Shown here: in pieces, positions 7,021-10,965 of the stretch
Position numbering within the stretch: position 1 is the first letter of the stretch
Layout of the letters: every line of letters starts with the position of its first letter
Assembly: GCA_027074135.1 (NCBI GenBank)
Contig: JALTDM010000103.1
Span: 1 to 10,965, forward strand
Reading direction: 5' to 3'
Length of the DNA: 10,965 bases
Source: Bacteroidales bacterium
GTDB lineage: Bacteria > Bacteroidota > Bacteroidia > Bacteroidales > JALTDM01
Position numbers and translations under genes: made by a program
Notes under the pieces: generated by a model
Told to the model about the DNA's origin: nothing
Databases searched by the model: none
Seen by the model: the letters and a program-made list of their open reading frames with translations, nothing else

Positions 7021-8811
7021 ATGAAGTCTTTTCTTAAATATTTGTTAGCAAGTTTTATAGGAACTTTTATTGCTCTTTTTATTGTTTTCCTTGTGATGGT
7101 TGGTTCTTTTGTAGGAACTATGATGAATTCTTTCTCGGAAGGTATGAAAGATGCCAAGCAGGTTAAAGTAAAAGATAATAGTATATTAGAGTTGAATTTT
7201 AACGAAGAGGTTACCGATAAACCTGTAACGAATCCTTTTGAATTTTCAGGATTTGATTTTAGTAATTTTAATAAAAAATACATTACCCTAAAAACATACT
7301 TAGATCACATAAATAAAGCAAAAACAGACCCGAAAATAAAGGGTATATATCTTAATTTTAAAGGTTTCAATTTAAGTCTTTCCAAGGCTGAAGAAATTAG
7401 AGATGCTTTGCTTAATTTCAAAAAATCGGGTAAATTTATAATTGCCCGTGGCGATATGTTTACCCAATACCAGTATTATGTAGCTACGGTTGCAGATAAA
7501 ATTTACCTTACACCCGAAGGGGCTTTGCTTTTTCAGGGTATGAATGCACAAATAATGTTTTACAAAAAACTTCTCGAAAAACTTGATGTTAAGCCCGAAG
7601 TTATCAGACATGGTAAATTCAAAAGTGCTGTTGAGCCGTTTATACTTGACAGTATGAGTAATGCGAACTATTTGCAAACAAAGGTTTATGTTTCGTCTTT
7701 GTGGAATCATATTTTGGAAGGTATTGCCGCTACAAAGAATATACCTGTGGACAGTTTGAACAAATATGCTGACCTGTTATTGATTGATAGTGACAGTGCG
7801 GCTTTAAGATACGGTTTTGTTGACGGATTGAAATATGAAGACCAAGTACTTGAGGAACTAAAAAAGATGATGAATGTGAAAAGTGAAGATGATTTGAATT
7901 TCGTGGCAATGTCAAAATATGCCAATACACCAATATTACAACCTATTACATCAAATAAGATTGCAATAGTTTATGCTGTTGGTGAAATAGCTTCAGGTAA
8001 TGGTAACGATAACAATAAAATTTATCCGTCAAGATTGGTTAAAGAAATAAGAAAAGCAAGAAAAGATAAGGATGTAAAAGCAATTGTTTTAAGGGTAAAT
8101 TCTCCGGGAGGAAGTGCATTGTCTGCAGAAATTATTTGGCGTGAATTAAAACTTGCTCAAAAAGCAAAACCGCTTATAATTTCAATGGGTGATCTGGCAG
8201 CATCGGGTGGTTATTATATTTCGTCTGCAGGGGATTATATTGTTGCAGATCCGACAACTATTACCGGTTCTATTGGAGTATTTGGTTTGCTTTGGAATGC
8301 AAAAGGGCTTTTGAATGATAAGGTTGGTATAAATGTAGATGGTTATAAAACAAATAAATATGCAGATTTGGGTTCATTCTATAGACCCCTTACTACTTAT
8401 GAAAGACAAAAAATGCAAAATTTGGTGGAAAAAACTTATCATACTTTCTTAAAAAGAGTGGCTGATGGAAGAAGTATGACAATAGCAAATGTTGATAGTA
8501 TAGGACAAGGACGTGTATGGAGCGGGCTTAATGCTAAAGGTATTGGATTAGTAGATGAGTTCGGAGGCATTGAAAAAGCTATAAAGATTGCTGCTGACAG
8601 AGCACGAATAAAAAAATATAAAGTAGTGGAATATCCGAAAAAGAAAGAATTTATGGAATTGTTAATGGAATCATTGAAAGGTGATATGATGAAAACATTG
8701 ATAAATGCTTATTTGCCGGAAAGTTTAAAAGAACAAAAAGCAATGGTGGAATTTATCCGTAACAATAAAGGTGTAATGGCTCTTATGCCGTATTCAATCA
8801 TTTTTAATTAA
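7021..8811 (+). CDS. sppA: Signal peptide peptidase SppA, 67K type (protease IV)
   Basis: This 596-residue inner-membrane serine protease of family S49 degrades signal peptides left in the membrane after protein export. A single N-terminal membrane anchor (about 8-35) is followed by two tandem S49-like halves, as in the long E. coli-type enzyme and unlike the short Bacillus form. The Ser/Lys dyad is complete: the lysine lies in GKFKSAVEPF (K201, aligning with the E. coli K209 motif) in the N-terminal half, and the nucleophile in GDLAASGGYYIS (S395) in the C-terminal half. RVNSPGGSALSAE (358-370) and TTITGSIGVFG are further family blocks. The ATG at 7021 is the natural start since the membrane anchor follows at once; no Shine-Dalgarno is seen. 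Only nine bases separate its stop from the next gene, so the two are likely co-transcribed. Confidence 0.95.
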   Translation: MKSFLKYLLASFIGTFIALFIVFLVMVGSFVGTMMNSFSEGMKDAKQVKVKDNSILELNFNEEVTDKPVTNPFEFSGFDFSNFNKKYITLKTYLDHINKAKTDPKIKGIYLNFKGFNLSLSKAEEIRDALLNFKKSGKFIIARGDMFTQYQYYVATVADKIYLTPEGALLFQGMNAQIMFYKKLLEKLDVKPEVIRHGKFKSAVEPFILDSMSNANYLQTKVYVSSLWNHILEGIAATKNIPVDSLNKYADLLLIDSDSAALRYGFVDGLKYEDQVLEELKKMMNVKSEDDLNFVAMSKYANTPILQPITSNKIAIVYAVGEIASGNGNDNNKIYPSRLVKEIRKARKDKDVKAIVLRVNSPGGSALSAEIIWRELKLAQKAKPLIISMGDLAASGGYYISSAGDYIVADPTTITGSIGVFGLLWNAKGLLNDKVGINVDGYKTNKYADLGSFYRPLTTYERQKMQNLVEKTYHTFLKRVADGRSMTIANVDSIGQGRVWSGLNAKGIGLVDEFGGIEKAIKIAADRARIKKYKVVEYPKKKEFMELLMESLKGDMMKTLINAYLPESLKEQKAMVEFIRNNKGVMALMPYSIIFN

Positions 8812-8820
8812 CAAGTTTTT

Positions 8821-10248
8821 ATGAGTTGGGAGCAGCATTATAGTGAGGTGAGAAGAATTGTGGGGGAGTGGAATACCGACTTTAATATAAAGGTGATTTA
8901 TCCTTTGCCACAATCTGGGTCGCACAGGTTATATTTTAGAGTGAAAAGCGATGATAAATCAGTTATTGTCGCATACAATGCCGATGTTGAAGAGAATAAT
9001 GCTTTTTTCGGTTTTACTTTTACTTTTTTGGATGAGAATATCCCTGTGCCGGAAATTTATCATATTGATAAAAGTAGGCAATATTATGTTTTACAGGATT
9101 TAGGAGATATTACACTGTTTCGTTATTTAGCTGAAAATGATTTTGAAGCAGCACTACCGTATTATAAAACAGCAATTGATAATGTGATTAAAGTCCAATT
9201 GATAGGGAAAGAAAAAATAGATTTTTCTTTGGCGTATCCAACTCATTCTTTCAATAAACAAGCAATATTGTGGGACTTGAATTATTTCAAATATTATTTT
9301 TTGAAATTTATTTATGTGCCGTTCAATGAAGAAAAGCTGGAGTATGCTTTTAATGTTTTTGCCGATTATTTAGTGTCTGCACCGCATCAGTACTTTATGT
9401 ACCGTGACTTCCAGTCGAGAAACATTATGATTTATGATGGTAAAACTTACTTGATTGATTATCAGGGAGGAAGAATGGGGGCGGTGCAATACGATTTGGC
9501 TTCTCTTCTTTATGATTCCAAGGCTAATTTATCTCAAGACGAAAGAAAGATATTATATGATTATTATGTCAGAAAATTTTCAAAATACGAAAAAATAGAT
9601 CCCAAAAAGTTTGATGAATATTTTTATGCATATGCATTAGTAAGACTTTTACAAGCATTTGGTGCTTATGGTTATAGAGGTGTTTATGAGCAAAAAATAC
9701 ACTTTTTGCGAAGCATTCCATATGCTATAAGGAACTTGAAACAATTACTTACGGTTGGCAGATTTAATTTTGGGGCAACATATCTTTTTGATGTATTACA
9801 AAAAATGATATTAGAAAGTAGCTGGGATAAATATGCCGTAAGTGATAATGAACCTGAAAAGTTGACCGTAACCATTTCAAGTTTTTCTTATAAGTCAAAA
9901 TTGCCGATAGATAACAGTGGCAATGGTGGCGGGTTTATATTTGATTGTCGCAGTTTGCCTAACCCGGGACGTATTGATGAGTTTAAAGATTTAACAGGGC
10001 AAAATGATAAAGTTATAGATTATTTCAGTACTAAACCTGAGGTTAATGATTATTTAATACATGTTTTTGCTTTATTGGAATATAGTACAAATAATTATTT
10101 ACATCGTGATTTTATGAATTTATCTGTTTATTTCGGATGTACAGGAGGTCAACATAGGTCAGTTTATTGTGCTGAAAGGACAGCAGAATTCTTAAAAAAT
10201 AAGTTTGGGGATAAAATTATTGTAAAACTAATTCATACACTATTGTGA
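8821..10248 (+). CDS. AmgK-like sugar kinase fused to a RapZ C-terminal domain
   Basis: The 475 residues hold two domains. Residues about 10-310 are an APH/choline-kinase-type phosphotransferase: nucleotide loop region SGSHRLYFRV (32-41), catalytic loop YRDFQSRNIM (194-203, D196 and N201), metal-binding LIDYQGG (D213) and YDLASLLYD (224-232), all closest in style to AmgK, the anomeric MurNAc/GlcNAc kinase. The first position of the usual HxD motif is Tyr194, not His. Residues about 347-475 match the RapZ C-terminal domain: LTVTISSFSYK, FDCRSLPNPGR (374-384), LTG, and GCTGGQHRSVYCAE (439-452). The RapZ N-terminal P-loop ATPase is absent. In E. coli this C-terminal domain binds glucosamine-6-phosphate and small RNAs; its role here is unknown. 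The gene lies nine bases after sppA and overlaps the nucleotidyltransferase by GTGA. I infer a role in amino-sugar 1-phosphate formation for cell-wall sugar salvage; other sugar substrates remain possible. Confidence 0.85.
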   Translation: MSWEQHYSEVRRIVGEWNTDFNIKVIYPLPQSGSHRLYFRVKSDDKSVIVAYNADVEENNAFFGFTFTFLDENIPVPEIYHIDKSRQYYVLQDLGDITLFRYLAENDFEAALPYYKTAIDNVIKVQLIGKEKIDFSLAYPTHSFNKQAILWDLNYFKYYFLKFIYVPFNEEKLEYAFNVFADYLVSAPHQYFMYRDFQSRNIMIYDGKTYLIDYQGGRMGAVQYDLASLLYDSKANLSQDERKILYDYYVRKFSKYEKIDPKKFDEYFYAYALVRLLQAFGAYGYRGVYEQKIHFLRSIPYAIRNLKQLLTVGRFNFGATYLFDVLQKMILESSWDKYAVSDNEPEKLTVTISSFSYKSKLPIDNSGNGGGFIFDCRSLPNPGRIDEFKDLTGQNDKVIDYFSTKPEVNDYLIHVFALLEYSTNNYLHRDFMNLSVYFGCTGGQHRSVYCAERTAEFLKNKFGDKIIVKLIHTLL

Positions 10249-10965
10249 GAGCATTTGTTTTAGCAGCAGGATACGGAAAACGTTTAAGACCGTTTACGGC
10301 AGAGGTTCCCAAGGCACTTGTAAAAGTGCAAGGAGTACCTATGATTGAAATTGTAGTGGAGAGATTGAAAAAATATGGAATAACAGATGTTGTGGTAAAT
10401 CTTCATCATTATGGCAGTAAAATAGAGCGGTACATTAAAGAAAAGAATTTTTTTGGAATAAATATACAGTTTTCTTATGAAGATGAATTGCTTGATACCG
10501 GAGGTGCAATAAAACATGCTGCACGTTTGCTAGATGACGGACGTCCGGTCTTATTGCATAATGTAGATATTTTATCAGATATTAATTTGGCTAATTTTAT
10601 TGGAGAGTTTGAATATAAAAGTGCTGATGTTTTATTAGCTGTGAAAGACAGGAAAACAACACGTTATTTGCTTTTTGATGAGGGGAATCGGTTGCAAGGA
10701 TGGGAGAATTTAAAAACCGGTGAACAGATTTTACGACAAGATGCAGATTTATCTTCTTTGAATCCAATGGCTTTTAGTGGAATACATGTTATTGGAGAAA
10801 ACGCTTTGAAAAAATTGTTTGGATATCCTGAAGATAAATTTTCAATAACGAAATTTTATTTGGAGTTTATGGAAGATTTAGGAATATATGGATTTCCACA
10901 TAATGAAAATTTTGTTATGGATTTAGGTAAACTCGATAATTTGCAGCTTGCACAATATTTAGATT
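10245..10965 (+). CDS. Sugar-phosphate nucleotidyltransferase, MurU-like, 3' partial
   Basis: The frame starts at GTG (10245) inside the stop region of the kinase fusion (overlap GTGA) and remains open to the right edge, giving 240 residues. GTG is chosen because it places the family N-terminus exactly: MRAFVLAAGYGKRLRPFT, then PKAL with the conserved Lys23. Further landmarks are DTGGAI (84-89), NVDILSD (106-112, where many relatives have GD for metal binding) and FVMDLGKLDNL (223-233), equivalent to the DxGTP..L block near the end of the catalytic domain. Such enzymes join a sugar 1-phosphate to a nucleotide; MurU makes UDP-MurNAc from MurNAc-1-P in Pseudomonas. The coupled kinase upstream supports a kinase-then-nucleotidyltransferase pair. 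Glucose- or mannose-1-phosphate specificity cannot be excluded. Little of the protein should be missing, as MurU-type enzymes have about 220-250 residues. Confidence 0.85.
   Translation, partial: MRAFVLAAGYGKRLRPFTAEVPKALVKVQGVPMIEIVVERLKKYGITDVVVNLHHYGSKIERYIKEKNFFGINIQFSYEDELLDTGGAIKHAARLLDDGRPVLLHNVDILSDINLANFIGEFEYKSADVLLAVKDRKTTRYLLFDEGNRLQGWENLKTGEQILRQDADLSSLNPMAFSGIHVIGENALKKLFGYPEDKFSITKFYLEFMEDLGIYGFPHNENFVMDLGKLDNLQLAQYLD

Noticed and set aside
7014..7933. Minus-strand open frames of 67-112 codons within sppA
   Set aside because: sppA is intact with both catalytic residues, and the opposite frames have no recognisable content.
9400..9500. Kinase domain as an aminoglycoside resistance enzyme
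   Set aside because: The APH fold is shared by many sugar and choline kinases; the YRDFQSRN/DYQ motifs, the RapZ-C fusion and the nucleotidyltransferase neighbour fit sugar metabolism better than drug modification.
10284..10517. Minus-strand open frame of 77 codons
   Set aside because: It is antisense to the nucleotidyltransferase, whose catalytic motifs are continuous on the plus strand; no promoter or family signature supports it.

Overview
The window looks like a low-GC Bacteroidota chromosome segment. Four things point there: a protein with a signal peptide and a type IX secretion (Por-type) C-terminal sorting tail; start codons mostly without a Shine-Dalgarno sequence; intergenic matches to the Bacteroidota -7 box TAnnTTTG; and a kinase/RapZ-C fusion of a kind I associate with this phylum. 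I cannot place the genus. No rRNA, tRNA, CRISPR array, insertion sequence or phage gene is visible, so this reads as core or house-keeping chromosome with a few lineage-specific genes.

Layout. (1) Positions 1-1529, plus strand: 3' part of a membrane sensor/output protein with TPR repeats, one membrane span, a coiled coil and a SpoIIE/PP2C-type phosphatase domain. (2) Positions 1530-1691: a spacer with a degenerate 7-base repeat array and a candidate promoter. (3) Positions 1692-3254, plus: an exported, Asp-rich T9SS cargo protein of unknown function. (4) A strong bidirectional terminator (about 3276-3303) separates it from the convergent ppdK gene (3327-6062, minus), which encodes a full-length pyruvate, phosphate dikinase. 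(5) Positions 6063-6401: a 339-base AT-rich divergent regulatory region with a candidate promoter on each strand and two short perfect inverted repeats. (6) Positions 6402-6920, plus: a small isoprenylcysteine-methyltransferase-like membrane protein. (7) Positions 7021-10965, plus: a tightly packed cluster of sppA (membrane protease IV), a sugar-kinase-like/RapZ C-terminal-domain fusion, and a sugar-phosphate nucleotidyltransferase that overlaps the fusion by GTGA and runs off the window.

The most interesting part is the last gene pair. An AmgK-like anomeric kinase next to a MurU-like nucleotidyltransferase matches the logic of the peptidoglycan amino-sugar salvage route (MurNAc or GlcNAc to the 1-phosphate to the UDP-sugar). 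Here the kinase also carries the RapZ C-terminal domain, which in E. coli binds glucosamine-6-phosphate and small RNAs. This suggests, as inference, a kinase that senses or is controlled by an amino-sugar phosphate, or a RapZ-C domain with an unrecognised enzymatic role. The kinase also has Tyr in place of the usual His of the catalytic HxD motif.
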